Shown: piece by piece, positions 8,756-17,753 of the stretch
Layout of the letters: every line of letters begins with the position of its first letter
Numbering within the stretch: the first letter of the stretch is position 1
Source of the DNA: Anaerolineae bacterium
GTDB lineage: Bacteria > Chloroflexota > Anaerolineae > Aggregatilineales > Phototrophicaceae
Direction of reading: 5' to 3'
DNA length: 64,000 nucleotides
Assembly (NCBI GenBank): GCA_022820665.1
Contig: JAJEFB010000036.1
Coordinates: forward strand, 1-64,000
Position numbers and translations under genes: made by a program
The notes under the pieces: generated by a model
The model's database searches: none
What the model was told of the DNA's origin: nothing
Seen by the model: the letters and a program-made list of their open reading frames with translations, nothing else

Positions 8756-8814
8756 TCATGCCTGGCGTCCCTTTCAAAATTGAATGGGACAGAAAAGACA
8801 AGCATCTGATGGAG

Positions 8815-8852
8815 TCCCCCTGTACAGTTGTGTAGGGGGATTTCGTTTTTTT
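8815..8852 (+). terminator. Rho-independent terminator after CM-DAHP synthase
   Basis: A 7-bp stem TCCCCCT (8815-8821) / AGGGGGA (8834-8840) with a 12-base loop is followed directly by TTTCGTTTTTTT (8841-8852). Confidence 0.85.
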
Positions 8853-8903
8853 AAAGAAGCTGATAAACGATATGCTGGGGAAGAGCTAGCTACAACTTTC
8901 GCT

Positions 8904-8932
8904 TTGTCCGTCGAGACCTGATAGTGGATAAT
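8904..8932 (+). promoter_or_regulatory. Candidate sigma-70 promoter for the glycosyltransferase gene
   Basis: TTGTCC (8904-8909), a 17-base spacer and GATAAT (8927-8932) lie 25 bases before the start codon. Both hexamers are one or two changes from consensus and the spacing is ideal. Confidence 0.5.
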
Positions 8933-8957
8933 GCTGTACCAGAGCTAAAGTCGAGTG

Positions 8958-10331
8958 ATGCGCAGGCCTCTTGTTAATAATAAACTATTTCTGGTCTTAG
9001 CCATCGCCTTCCTGGCGCGGCTCGGAGCGCTATTCGCCTTTCCATCCGTCTTCGCCTTCAGCGAGCCCGGCGGCGAGGTTCACGGCTCGGTCGCTTATGA
9101 CGCCTACGCCTTGAACCTGATCGAGACTGGCGTCTATGGACGCGAGCCGGGGGCGCCGGATTCGGTATTGCCGCCCTTGTACAGTTACCTCTTGGCGCTG
9201 ATCTATAGCATCTTCGGGCGCAGTTACCTCGCCGTGGGCCTCATTCATACACTCTTAGATGTCTGCGCCATCGCCCTGCTCTACGACATCGCGCGCAGGC
9301 TCTTCCCTGGAAATCGCGGCGAATGGATCGGCCCGCTCAGCGCTCTCTTCTTCGCGCTCTATCCCTACTTGATCTTCCAAAATCTCACGCTGAACGACAC
9401 CGCGCTCTGGATTGCTTTGCTGCACCTCTTCGTCTGGCTGATGATCCTGCTACGTGAACAGGAAAGCGAGAATCGACGGACCTTCGCGCTCGCCGGCGTT
9501 GCTGGAATCGTCCTGGGCATTTCCGCTCTGGCGCGAGCGTTATTGCCGCCCTTGGCGCTGTTGGCGGCGCTCTGGTTCCTCTTTCGCCTGAGCTGGCGGC
9601 AAACCCTGCTGCGCACCCTGCCGGTGGCGATTGTCAGCCTCCTTGTCCTGATGCCCTGGCTCCTTCGTGGCGCGGCCATTCACGGGGGATTCGTGGCTGT
9701 AGCCCTCAATGGCGGCGAAAATCTCTATCAGGGCAATAATCGACAGACCGTGCCCATCTTCCGTGCCGGCTACGATGTGCAATGGTCGAGCCGGCCGCCC
9801 GACGCTCCCCGGACTGACGATCCCTACCGTAACAATCAATTACTGCTGAACGCCGGCCTGCGCTACCTGCGGGAGAATCCCTGGCGCATACCCGAACTGC
9901 TCTGGGTGAAATTCTGGGTCTACTGGAATCCGCAGGTCACGCCGCTTAACAACTTGCGCGGAGGCGAAGTTCTGCGCGTCACCGCCGATGGCGTCGTGCA
10001 AATCATCAGCGACGGCGATTCTCATACCGGCGTCAGCGCCGCCAATGCCGCCTATCAAGACGAGAGCCTCTTCGCTGTCGTCGGGCGCAACCTGCATATC
10101 GTCAGCTTCGGCGGCTTGTGGCTGCTGGCGATCGTCGGCGCCGTCTTGAACCGCCGCGACTGGCGGGATCTGAGCCTGCTGTTTTTCGTGCAGATCAGCC
10201 AGACGGCGGTCTATCTGCTCTTCCATCCCTCGACGCGCTACCGCTCGCCCACAGACCCGCTGCTCTTCGTGTTTTCGGCGCTGGCGCTGGTCTGGATCTG
10301 GGACCGCTGGCGGGGGCGGCAGGTGAACTAA
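8958..10331 (+). CDS. Polytopic GT39/ArnT-like glycosyltransferase
   Basis: A 457-residue membrane protein from ATG 8958 (GTG 8955 is directly adjacent and in frame). It has about ten or more hydrophobic helices. Its first extracellular loop carries acidic residues (SEPGGEVHGSVAYDAYALNLIETGVYG), in the position where GT-C enzymes of the dolichyl/undecaprenyl-phosphate mannose and ArnT families keep their catalytic Asp/Glu. A GR-S-YL motif and the 'PPLYSYLLALIY' helix also fit that superfamily. Such enzymes transfer a sugar from a lipid-phosphate donor to lipid or protein outside the membrane. Donor and acceptor cannot be read from the sequence. It stands alone between a terminator and the next promoter. 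Confidence 0.7.
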   Translation: MRRPLVNNKLFLVLAIAFLARLGALFAFPSVFAFSEPGGEVHGSVAYDAYALNLIETGVYGREPGAPDSVLPPLYSYLLALIYSIFGRSYLAVGLIHTLLDVCAIALLYDIARRLFPGNRGEWIGPLSALFFALYPYLIFQNLTLNDTALWIALLHLFVWLMILLREQESENRRTFALAGVAGIVLGISALARALLPPLALLAALWFLFRLSWRQTLLRTLPVAIVSLLVLMPWLLRGAAIHGGFVAVALNGGENLYQGNNRQTVPIFRAGYDVQWSSRPPDAPRTDDPYRNNQLLLNAGLRYLRENPWRIPELLWVKFWVYWNPQVTPLNNLRGGEVLRVTADGVVQIISDGDSHTGVSAANAAYQDESLFAVVGRNLHIVSFGGLWLLAIVGAVLNRRDWRDLSLLFFVQISQTAVYLLFHPSTRYRSPTDPLLFVFSALALVWIWDRWRGRQVN

Positions 10332-10376
10332 ACTTGAGCCTGTCAATTACAAATAACGGAACACTATGTAAATCGG

Positions 10377-10405
10377 TTGCGGAATCAAAACACATGTTCT
10401 ATAAT
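10377..10405 (+). promoter_or_regulatory. Sigma-70 promoter for the DUF5131 gene
   Basis: TTGCGG (10377-10382), exactly 17 bases, then a perfect TATAAT (10400-10405), 40 bases before the start codon. The Shine-Dalgarno GAAAGGA follows at about 10434-10440. Confidence 0.7.
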
Positions 10406-10445
10406 CGCATCTGAATGCTAGTTCATCAACTCCGAAAGGACAAGT

Positions 10446-11228
10446 ATGAATCGGCAGAATCCACCCAAAGGCATTGAATGGACGCGCGTTCCAGGCGACG
10501 ACGGCGAATTGCTGCCAGGTTACACCTGGAATCCAACCGGCGGCTGCATGCACGGCTGCACCTGGCGCATGCCTGACGGATCAATCACTGAGTGCTACGC
10601 CAAGACCATCGCCGAACGCTTCACGCGAGCCTATTCACAAGGTTTCGAGCATCACTACTGGCGACCCCATAACTTGAATGCCCCGCTCAAACTGAAAGAA
10701 GCGGCTGGCATCTTTGTCGGCAGCATGGCCGATCTCTTCGGACATTGGGTGCCGGAAGAACAGATTTGCCAAGTGTTGGATGTGATGACCGAGGCGCATT
10801 GGCATACCTTCCAGACCCTAAGCAAATTCCCGATTCGCTTGCCGGCGTTCAATCCCTTTCCCAAGAACGTCTGGGTGGGCGTGAGCTTGCCGGCCGGGCA
10901 TCTGATGAGCCAGACCGGCGGCGCGCGCGCGTTGAAGGCTTACCTGCGTCACATGAAGGATATTAAGGCTAATGTCCGCTTTATGAGCATCGAGCCACTC
11001 TGGTTTGACGTCGCGCCTGTCTTTGAGGAGTGGTTGCTCGAAGAGGGTAAATTGCCGTTTGAATGGGCCATCATCGGCGCGGCATCAAATGGCAGTCGGG
11101 TCTTTCAGCCGGATGAGGGTTGGACGGGGCAATTGATTGATCTGTTGGACGCTCAGGATGTACCGGTGTTTTTCAAGGGGAATCTCGAGTGGGATGATTG
11201 GCGGGAAGCGTTTCCACAAGTCGCATGA
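10446..11228 (+). CDS. DUF5131 / phage Gp37-Gp68 family three-Cys protein
   Basis: 260 residues starting at ATG 10446 behind GAAAGGACAAGT. The N-terminus WNPTGGCMHGC...ECYAK carries the family's three conserved cysteines (Cys34, Cys38, Cys50), spaced rather like the [4Fe-4S] cysteines of radical-SAM enzymes. Further family blocks are GSMADLFGHWVP (92-103), FQTLSKFPIRL and NVWVGVSL. The biochemical role is not established to my knowledge. These genes occur in phages and bacterial accessory regions and are usually paired with the three-Cys-motif partner TcmP, which here is the convergent gene 12 bases downstream. It has its own strong promoter. An enzymatic role in nucleic-acid or metabolite modification is inference. 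Confidence 0.8.
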   Translation: MNRQNPPKGIEWTRVPGDDGELLPGYTWNPTGGCMHGCTWRMPDGSITECYAKTIAERFTRAYSQGFEHHYWRPHNLNAPLKLKEAAGIFVGSMADLFGHWVPEEQICQVLDVMTEAHWHTFQTLSKFPIRLPAFNPFPKNVWVGVSLPAGHLMSQTGGARALKAYLRHMKDIKANVRFMSIEPLWFDVAPVFEEWLLEEGKLPFEWAIIGAASNGSRVFQPDEGWTGQLIDLLDAQDVPVFFKGNLEWDDWREAFPQVA

Positions 11229-11240
11229 TAGGCAACGCCT

Positions 11241-12104
11241 TCAAAACAGTCTCGGCTGGTTGACTTCTTGAACTGCGCCGTTCCAAAACTGAATGCCCAA
11301 GTCATGTTTGCTGGCAAATATCATTGTATATACTTGGACATTGCGCTGGTTCTTGAACGGCTTTTCCTCCCGTTTGGTTTTCACGTACCCCATTCCCTTC
11401 AGTCGGCCAAGGTAAAAGTCTATCAACTCTCGTCTGACTACCGAGCCCCCTTTACGGCGAGTTTCTTCATAGATTGAACGCCACTCACGAGTACCAAAGA
11501 ATCTATCGATTACCGTGTCCTCTTCGTGCCCTACCAACTGACCCGCATTACGCGTTATTCCATTGGTAGAGAAGTTGATGATTAGATCCATACGTTGCAG
11601 GCTAGCAAGTTTCTCGACCGTCTGCCATTCGACTTCCAATCCCTCGGGGTCTAGAAAAGCCAAGTTGAGACATGGCCAGATTCCCGGACTATAAACCTTG
11701 TCATTCTGCTTGATATTCTCGACAATTTTGTCGACCGCTACGTTGCAATCTTCGTTGTAGTGCTTAACGCTCTCGCCAAGATTGCTAGCTTCGACTCTTG
11801 AAACTAAAGCGTCGTACTCTGAAGTTCCCATCTCAACCAGGAATACATTGTCAAACGCAAACCGCGTGGTAAGCGCCAACAGCGGCGAACCAAGCAGGAT
11901 ATCTCCGCTCGGTTTGAAACTGTTCTTACCGGGACCTGCTTGCAAGTCAATGTAATTCAATGCCCGCCAACTCTTGTCTTTCATCGCAGTCGTAAACCGA
12001 CCTAGGTATCCCTTTAGAATCGCAAGCTTGTCCTTCGCATAGTCTTGACTTGGACGAGTTGGCAAACCATCTTCTTCATTTCTGAGATACACATATGTCA
12101 ACAT
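11241..12104 (-). CDS. tcmP: Three-Cys-motif partner protein TcmP
   Basis: 287 residues from ATG 12104, chosen over an upstream in-frame start (12143) because AAAGGA lies about six bases before it. Diagnostic blocks are YIDLQAGPGKN, a Rossmann-like glycine loop resembling SAM-dependent methyltransferases; GSPLLAL; LAFLDPEGLEVEWQTVEKLA; and MDLIINFSTNGITRN. This is the TcmP family, defined by co-occurrence with three-Cys-motif proteins such as the convergent DUF5131 gene. Methyltransferase-like chemistry is suggested by the fold but not proven. The gene is visibly AT-richer than its flanks, in line with horizontal transfer. Convergent placement, with separate promoters, differs from the same-strand pairing usually seen. 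Confidence 0.8.
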   Translation of the reverse strand: MLTYVYLRNEEDGLPTRPSQDYAKDKLAILKGYLGRFTTAMKDKSWRALNYIDLQAGPGKNSFKPSGDILLGSPLLALTTRFAFDNVFLVEMGTSEYDALVSRVEASNLGESVKHYNEDCNVAVDKIVENIKQNDKVYSPGIWPCLNLAFLDPEGLEVEWQTVEKLASLQRMDLIINFSTNGITRNAGQLVGHEEDTVIDRFFGTREWRSIYEETRRKGGSVVRRELIDFYLGRLKGMGYVKTKREEKPFKNQRNVQVYTMIFASKHDLGIQFWNGAVQEVNQPRLF

Positions 12105-12127
12105 TGGTTCCTTTCTGCTCCGAAAAG

Positions 12128-12156
12128 ATAATAGCACAAACATTCTAATCTGGCAA
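12128..12156 (-). promoter_or_regulatory. Sigma-70 promoter for tcmP
   Basis: On the minus strand TTGCCA (complement of 12151-12156), a 17-base spacer and TATTAT (complement of 12128-12133) lie 24 bases before the preferred ATG at 12104. Confidence 0.65.
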
Positions 12157-12182
12157 CCCTACTCCCGATCCGGCTGCAGCAG

Positions 12183-12287
12183 ATCCCCGAGACGACATGA
12201 AGCTGTTTTTTTGCAAAGGAAAAAGAAATCAAAACAGATCGGGCGAGCCGGCGGCTCGTCCCTCTGCGCCCTTTGTGTCTCGGGGAT
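12183..12287. repeat. 105-base inverted-repeat-bounded segment
   Basis: ATCCCCGAGAC (12183-12193) and its perfect inverse GTCTCGGGGAT (12277-12287) enclose 83 bases between the tcmP promoter and the P-type ATPase gene. The inner part includes the ATPase terminator hairpin and a run of seven T. No target duplication is seen at the edges. It could be a small inserted element or one large RNA fold. Confidence 0.45.
12222..12262 (-). terminator. Probable terminator of the P-type ATPase gene
   Basis: Read on the minus strand after the ATPase stop (12291), GGGACGAGCC / GGCTCGCCC form a GC-rich stem with a 3-base loop (12241-12262). It is followed by the T-rich stretch GATCTGTTTTGATTTCTTTT. Confidence 0.55.
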
Positions 12288-12290
12288 GAA

Positions 12291-14738
12291 TCAACCCTGG
12301 GCTCGATCCGGCGACATCAGATCCCAAAAGCGGCTGAGCAAGTAGCGGTACTTCATCCCATGGCTCAACAGCGCCATCGTCAGCAGGAACAAGACCGCGA
12401 TCGCGACGATCAGCAGCGAACCGTCGCCGCCGTCCCAGACCGGCGGCTTGAACTCGAAGAGCGCCGGATAAGCGTACATGATGAGGATGGTCAGCGCCGT
12501 CAAGAAGCTGGTCAGCAGGGTGATGCGCCAATGCTGCGCGAAGCTGCGCGGCTGGTACAGGTCGATGCCCTGGATCTGCCAGGTGATCAGCATGCCGTAG
12601 AGCGCGACCATGATGGTGATGTTCGAGCGCGTCAACGCCAGGTCGCCGTCGCTGCTGAACCAGGTGACCAGATAGAGCAGCGTCATGATCACCGCGCCGA
12701 TAAAGCCCATGGTGAAGATGTAATCCATCACGTCTCGGCGGAAGCGCGCCATGAACTGCGGGCGCAGCCAGCCGAATGCGATGAAAGTCGCCGGCAGGTT
12801 GACCGTGCCGAAGGTGGCCCAGCTGATCTGTACCGGCGTGATCGGAAAAGGCAGCGCCATGAAAGCGATGAAAACGAAGAGCGCGATATTGTAGAAATTG
12901 CGCACCAGGAACATCTTCATGGTGCCGAAGATGGTCTGCGTGGTTTCCTTGCCCTCGCGGAAGGCTCGCGGCAGCGTCGACATGGCGTTGTTGAGCAGCA
13001 CAATATCGGCCACATCCTTGCTGATCTGGGTGCCGTCATTCATGACGATAGCGAGGTTGGCCGCCTTCAGCGCCGGCACATCGTTGACGCCGTCGCCGAC
13101 CATCGAGACGTATTCGCCGCCCCGCCGCAGCGCCTCGACGATGCGCTGTTTGGTATCGGGTTCGACGCGGGCGAATACCTGCGACTCGCTGACGGCGCTG
13201 GCGAACTCCGTCGCGCCCATGGCCTCAAGCTCGGCGCCGGTATAAGCGCTGTCAACCGACATGCCCGATTCCCGCGCGATGGCGCGCACCGTTTCCAGGT
13301 TGTCGCCGGAGATGACCTTGAGCTTCAAGCCCTCGTCGCGGAAGGCTTGCAAGGTCTCCTGAATATCGTCCCGAATCTGGTCGTTCATGACAATCAGCGC
13401 AATCGGCTGTACCGCATCCGCGACCTCAATGGCCTCAGCGGCCAGCGTGCCCTGCATCCGCGCGAAAGCCAGCACGCGCATGCCATCCCGCGCCAGCGCC
13501 TGGGCATGGGCGAAGTGCGGATCGTCAGGGCGCAAGAGGCGTTCCGGCGCGCCCAGCAGCAGCGTCGAATCGGGCAACTCAACCGCGGCCCATTTACGCA
13601 AGGAGGAAAAGGGGATCTCTCGCTGCTTCGACGGATAGCTGTCTTCGCGGACGACGCGCCCGATATAGCGCTCAATCGCTTGGGCGGTGTTGTTCAGATG
13701 CGCCAGGTTCTTCAAGTAAATGAACAGGTCGCGCTGGACCGCGCTGATATCAGCTTCGCCAATGTCGATGATCTCGCGCACGGCGAGCTTGTTCTGGGTG
13801 AGCGTGCCGGTTTTGTCGAAGCAAAGCACGGTGGCGTTGGCCAGCGATTCCACGGCATTGACGCGCTGCACCAGCGTCTGCTGCCGGCTGATCTTGACCG
13901 CGCCAATCGTCAGCGAAAGAATCGCCACCAAAACCAATCCTTGCGGCACCAGGCTGGTGGTGAAGACAACGGCGTTTCGCACGATTTCCAGAAAGGCGTT
14001 GTCAATCAGGAAACCGGTGATGAAGATCAACGGCACGAAGACAAACATAATCAAGACGGTGATTTCGACGATGATGTCGATCTTGATTTGTGTGGGCGTT
14101 TTGACGATTTTATATTGCTTGGCGATGGTGGAAAGTCGATTGATATAGCTTTCCGCGCCGACTTTGCTGGCGCGCATAATGCCGGCGCCAGCGGTGCAAA
14201 ACGACCCGGAGTAGACATCGTCGCTCGGCGCTTTGCTGATGGCGTCCGATTCGCCGGTCAAGAGCGATTCGTCCATTTCCAGCGAATCGCTCCGGACGAT
14301 CTCACCATCGACGACCAGGCGATCGCCAGGTTCAATGAGGATCATCTCGTCTTTGACCACCGCCCGCATCGGCACGTCGATCCAGTTGCCGTCGCGCAGG
14401 CAAGACACATTCTGCTCGCTCAGCGCCGCCAGCCGATCGAGTTGGCGTTTGGCGTTGAATTCCTGAATCATGCCAAAAAACGTATTCGAGACAACGCTAA
14501 AGCCCGCGAATATCGCCGTGGCGTAGTCACCCAGCATGATCACGCCAATCAGCAAGCTGCCCAGGACAATGTTGAACAGATTCAATACGTTCTCGCGGAA
14601 GATATCCCAATAACTGCGCCCGACGCGCGCCTCATAGTCGTTGCTTTCGCCATTGCGCAGGCGTCGCTGCACATCCGCGCTGCTCAGCCCGACAATGGAT
14701 TCAGTTTCATGATGCCTTATTTCGACGAGGCTCTGCAT
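12291..14738 (-). CDS. P-type cation-transporting ATPase (P2/CtpE-like)
   Basis: About 815 residues from ATG 14738; an in-frame start at 14843 would add an unlikely 35-residue Cys-rich leader. All P-type hallmarks are present: the actuator TGES (161-164), phosphorylation site DKTGTLT (Asp308), SGDNLETVRAIARESGM and the hinge MVGDGVNDVPALK. Membrane helix 4 carries VPQGL (264-268), where Ca2+-ATPases have PEGL and CtpE-like bacterial pumps vary. This argues for a P2-type calcium or related divalent-cation pump and against the heavy-metal CPx type; no CPC motif or N-terminal metal-binding domain is present. About ten membrane helices are expected. It is a single gene divergent from the mannonate dehydratase gene; the ion is inferred. 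Confidence 0.88.
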   Translation of the reverse strand: MQSLVEIRHHETESIVGLSSADVQRRLRNGESNDYEARVGRSYWDIFRENVLNLFNIVLGSLLIGVIMLGDYATAIFAGFSVVSNTFFGMIQEFNAKRQLDRLAALSEQNVSCLRDGNWIDVPMRAVVKDEMILIEPGDRLVVDGEIVRSDSLEMDESLLTGESDAISKAPSDDVYSGSFCTAGAGIMRASKVGAESYINRLSTIAKQYKIVKTPTQIKIDIIVEITVLIMFVFVPLIFITGFLIDNAFLEIVRNAVVFTTSLVPQGLVLVAILSLTIGAVKISRQQTLVQRVNAVESLANATVLCFDKTGTLTQNKLAVREIIDIGEADISAVQRDLFIYLKNLAHLNNTAQAIERYIGRVVREDSYPSKQREIPFSSLRKWAAVELPDSTLLLGAPERLLRPDDPHFAHAQALARDGMRVLAFARMQGTLAAEAIEVADAVQPIALIVMNDQIRDDIQETLQAFRDEGLKLKVISGDNLETVRAIARESGMSVDSAYTGAELEAMGATEFASAVSESQVFARVEPDTKQRIVEALRRGGEYVSMVGDGVNDVPALKAANLAIVMNDGTQISKDVADIVLLNNAMSTLPRAFREGKETTQTIFGTMKMFLVRNFYNIALFVFIAFMALPFPITPVQISWATFGTVNLPATFIAFGWLRPQFMARFRRDVMDYIFTMGFIGAVIMTLLYLVTWFSSDGDLALTRSNITIMVALYGMLITWQIQGIDLYQPRSFAQHWRITLLTSFLTALTILIMYAYPALFEFKPPVWDGGDGSLLIVAIAVLFLLTMALLSHGMKYRYLLSRFWDLMSPDRAQG

Positions 14739-14951
14739 GAATATTCGATTCTCGCTGCCGATATCGTTATTATCTACGCATGCAATCCCAAAAAGATGTA
14801 TCCTGCACAATGCGGGCGCGGGACAATCGCCGCATTTTATCAAGGATGCCTAGTTTTGCGAAGTCATTGCGAATCCGATGAGAAGCGCGTCAAACCTTGA
14901 CTGACAAGCGTGCGCGCTGCTTGTTTAGCCGATTCCTCGTTCAAAGGGAAT

Positions 14952-15932
14952 ATGATGATCGAAATTGCCGAGTATTTACCCCCGAACCATTCCTCGCTCT
15001 GGGATATGGTTCTGCAATGTGGCGTTAGCAAAGTGGTTGGCGCCATGGACTTGGACGCGCCAAGCGGCGCCGAAGCGCCCTGGTCATACACATCGCTGCT
15101 GCGCGCGAAAAACGCCTACGCAGATCACGGCTTTGAGCTTGTCGTGCTCGAGAGTCGGCCGCCGCTGGACAAAGCCAAGCTGGGCTTGCCGGGCCGCGAC
15201 GAAGAGATCGCCGCCGTCTGCGAACTCATCAGCAATATGGGGCTGCTGGGCATCGAGGTCTGGTGTTACGAATGGATGCCGGTGATGAACTGGATGCGCA
15301 CCTCGACCACGATTCGGTCCCGCGGCGGCGCCCTCGTCACCGGATACGATCACAGCCAGATGAGCAAGGCGCCTCTGACTGAATATGGCGAGGTCAGCGA
15401 GGAGCAGCTCTGGGACAATCTGCGTTATTTCCTGGAACAAGTGATTCCGGTGGCGGAGACGGCGGGTGTCAAGTTGGCTATGCACCCCGATGATCCGCCG
15501 CTTTCGCCCATCCGCGGCTTGGCGCGCATCATGCGCAGCGTAGAGAACTTTGAGCGCTTGCTCGAACTGATACCCAGCCCGATGAACGGCATTACCTTGT
15601 GCCAGGGCAATTTCACGCTTATGACGGATGACTTGCCGGCGGTCATTCAAAAATTCGCTGACAAGATCTTCTTTGTGCACATGCGCGATGTAGCGGGTGT
15701 GCCAGAGAAATTCCAAGAGACATTCCATGATGCGGGCAAAACGGACATGGTCGCTTGCATGCGCGCCTATCGTGATATTGGTTACGACGGCGTGCTGCGG
15801 CCGGATCACGTGCCGACGATGGCCGGCGACGACAACGAGAACGCCGGCTATTCGGCAATCGGCCGGTTATTCGCCATCGGCTATCTCAAGGGGATTCGAG
15901 AGGCTGTATACGAGGAGGGTCCTCAGGCATAG
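14952..15932 (+). CDS. uxuA: Mannonate dehydratase-family TIM-barrel protein
   Basis: 326 residues from ATG 14952 (AAAGGGAAT upstream; ATG 14955 is equally possible). The sequence follows UxuA: a TIM barrel with metal ligands in LAMHPDDPP (His and Asp), [10 protein letters not shown] and FVHMRDV, and the C-terminal LRPDHVPTM. UxuA removes water from D-mannonate to give 2-keto-3-deoxygluconate in hexuronate breakdown. No other uxu gene is adjacent. The 3' end overlaps the convergent transporter by 47 bases, which may be a transporter for the pathway, although DHA2 pumps usually export drugs. Shortness compared with E. coli UxuA (about 390 residues) is common in the Gram-positive and Chloroflexota branch. 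Confidence 0.8.
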   Translation: MMIEIAEYLPPNHSSLWDMVLQCGVSKVVGAMDLDAPSGAEAPWSYTSLLRAKNAYADHGFELVVLESRPPLDKAKLGLPGRDEEIAAVCELISNMGLLGIEVWCYEWMPVMNWMRTSTTIRSRGGALVTGYDHSQMSKAPLTEYGEVSEEQLWDNLRYFLEQVIPVAETAGVKLAMHPDDPPLSPIRGLARIMRSVENFERLLELIPSPMNGITLCQGNFTLMTDDLPAVIQKFADKIFFVHMRDVAGVPEKFQETFHDAGKTDMVACMRAYRDIGYDGVLRPDHVPTMAGDDNENAGYSAIGRLFAIGYLKGIREAVYEEGPQA

Positions 15933-17505
15933 GCAGCACATCGCTATCATCCAGGATGTCTTGCCCGCTTTTGAGCTTCAACTCGCGATCGTCGATTGTG
16001 AGGATAGCGATGACGGCGCTGAGCAGGCAGGCGGCGGCTCCGATATACATCAAGATGCTGAAGATTGTGGCGAAGGATTCTCGGATGACCTGACGCACGC
16101 GCTCCTGCTCTTCGGCTGTCAGCCAATCGGGGATGGACGTCTCAGCCAGGTCGCCGGCATCGGCGGCGAGATGCGCCTGCGCATCGGACGGCAAAGATCT
16201 GATATAGGGATCGCTCATCAGCCGCTGACCGAACCAAGTAATGGCAAGTCCGCCCAGGATGCCGACGACTAGAACCTGTCCAACGCGAGTCATCGTGTTG
16301 TTGACGCCAGAAGCGATGCCGGCGTTATTCCCGGGCGCCGAAGCCATCGCCGCCATCGTCAGGGGCGCAAATGACAAACCGAAGCCGAAGCCGAAGAGAA
16401 CAACCGGCGCAAAGAAAGTGCTGAAGTACTCGGATTCACCCCCGGTGACGCCGACATTGCCGAAGGTGAAAAACCCGACGGCGACAATGACTAATCCAAG
16501 CGCCATGGGAAGACGCGGTCCGCGCCGGTCCAGCAGGGGACCCACCAGGGTGGAACCCAATGTCGCAACCAAAATCAGTGGAACGATGGAGAGCCCGGTG
16601 GAGGTGGCGCTGTAGCCTTGTACCTGGATCAGGTTAAGCGGCAGGTAGAGCAGCGCCGGTTGTATGACGCCGTGAAACACAAAGGAAATTGTGTTCGAGG
16701 AACTAAATGTGCGCGACTTGAAAAGCCATAGCGGCAAAATACCGTGTTTGTCCTCTTTTTCGTCGCGGAGGAACTTGGCCACGGCAATCCCGCCGCCGAT
16801 AATGGACACAATAAGAATGGGGCTGTCAAAGCCGAAAGTTGAACTTTCGATGAAGCCAAAGGTTATCCCGCCCAGTCCAATGATGACCAGCAGGGCGCCA
16901 AAAATACTCATGCGCCTGGGCGCGTTTTTGTTATAGCTCTCGGGCACGTAACGGAGCAAAACGATGGCAGCCAAAACGCCCAACGGGATATGAATGAGAA
17001 ACACGAGCCGCCACATGCCCAGGTCAGTAACGACCCCGGCAAAAAATGGGGCCAAGCCAGCCATCAATACGGTGAATCCCGACCAGAGGCCTATTGCCCA
17101 ACCTTGACCTTTGCGACTGAAGTGAGCGGAAACGATCGCCAGGCTGTTCGGTACGATCATCGAACTGCCGACGCCTTGAGCCAGACGCCCGGCGATGATA
17201 ACATTCGTCGTCGTGGCGAAGCCGCAGATCACGGAAGCCAAACCGAAGAGCAGGATTCCCACCAGGCAGACGCGACTGCGCCCATAGTGATCGCCAAGCG
17301 AACCGGTCACCACGATCAGCGACGCCTGAACCATAATATACGCGTTGGGAATCCAAATGAGATCGGCGCCGCGCGCGCCCAGTTCAACCTGAATAGCCGG
17401 CAGCGCCACATTTAGCGACGAACTGGCTACGAAGGCCATGCTCGCGGCTGTTATTGTGGCAAAAAGTACCCAAAAGCCAGGGGCGCTGTTATGTTTTGTC
17501 GGCAT
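15886..17505 (-). CDS. MFS transporter, DHA2 (EmrB/QacA) type, first copy
   Basis: 539 residues from ATG 17505 (AGGAATC just upstream; an in-frame start at 17583 adds a basic leader unlike the neighbour). Fourteen hydrophobic helices are evident. Motif A of the superfamily is seen as [13 protein letters not shown], and motif C-like glycines in the fifth helix region (GLGIWSGFT-type segment) mark the DHA2 proton-coupled export family. A 50-residue hydrophilic tail follows the last helix. It is a tandem paralogue of the gene at 17754-19334 in the same orientation, and its 3' end overlaps the convergent mannonate dehydratase gene by 47 bases. Substrate unknown; drug or small-molecule export is the usual role. 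Confidence 0.82.
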   Translation of the reverse strand: MPTKHNSAPGFWVLFATITAASMAFVASSSLNVALPAIQVELGARGADLIWIPNAYIMVQASLIVVTGSLGDHYGRSRVCLVGILLFGLASVICGFATTTNVIIAGRLAQGVGSSMIVPNSLAIVSAHFSRKGQGWAIGLWSGFTVLMAGLAPFFAGVVTDLGMWRLVFLIHIPLGVLAAIVLLRYVPESYNKNAPRRMSIFGALLVIIGLGGITFGFIESSTFGFDSPILIVSIIGGGIAVAKFLRDEKEDKHGILPLWLFKSRTFSSSNTISFVFHGVIQPALLYLPLNLIQVQGYSATSTGLSIVPLILVATLGSTLVGPLLDRRGPRLPMALGLVIVAVGFFTFGNVGVTGGESEYFSTFFAPVVLFGFGFGLSFAPLTMAAMASAPGNNAGIASGVNNTMTRVGQVLVVGILGGLAITWFGQRLMSDPYIRSLPSDAQAHLAADAGDLAETSIPDWLTAEEQERVRQVIRESFATIFSILMYIGAAACLLSAVIAILTIDDRELKLKSGQDILDDSDVLPMPEDPPRIQPLESP

Positions 17506-17753
17506 GATTCCTATCGCCAAAACTCGACCCGTATCCGAACGGCGAATGAATGAAGCGCGTCGCAATCGTGAAATACTCGACAATGTATCGTAAGGTACTG
17601 CGCTCGACCAGTGTGAATGACGAACTCAGTACCCGATGGCTCAGCGACCGGCAGGCATGTCCCGAAAGCCAATTTTACTTATCCAGCGGCAGTTTTTTCA
17701 CCGGATAAAGCAAGACTGCCACTGACGACCATTCCTAAAAATGATGCGATTAT

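Noticed and set aside
8758..8835. 25-codon frame (MPGVPFKIEW...) after the DAHP synthase gene
   Set aside because: It runs into the terminator stem and has no ribosome site or recognisable family; probably chance.
12273..14900. Long plus-strand open frame (about 875 codons) opposite the P-type ATPase
   Set aside because: It is the antisense of a well-supported gene; the translation is rich in Arg, His, Gln and Asp with no domain, as expected from GC-rich codon shadowing.
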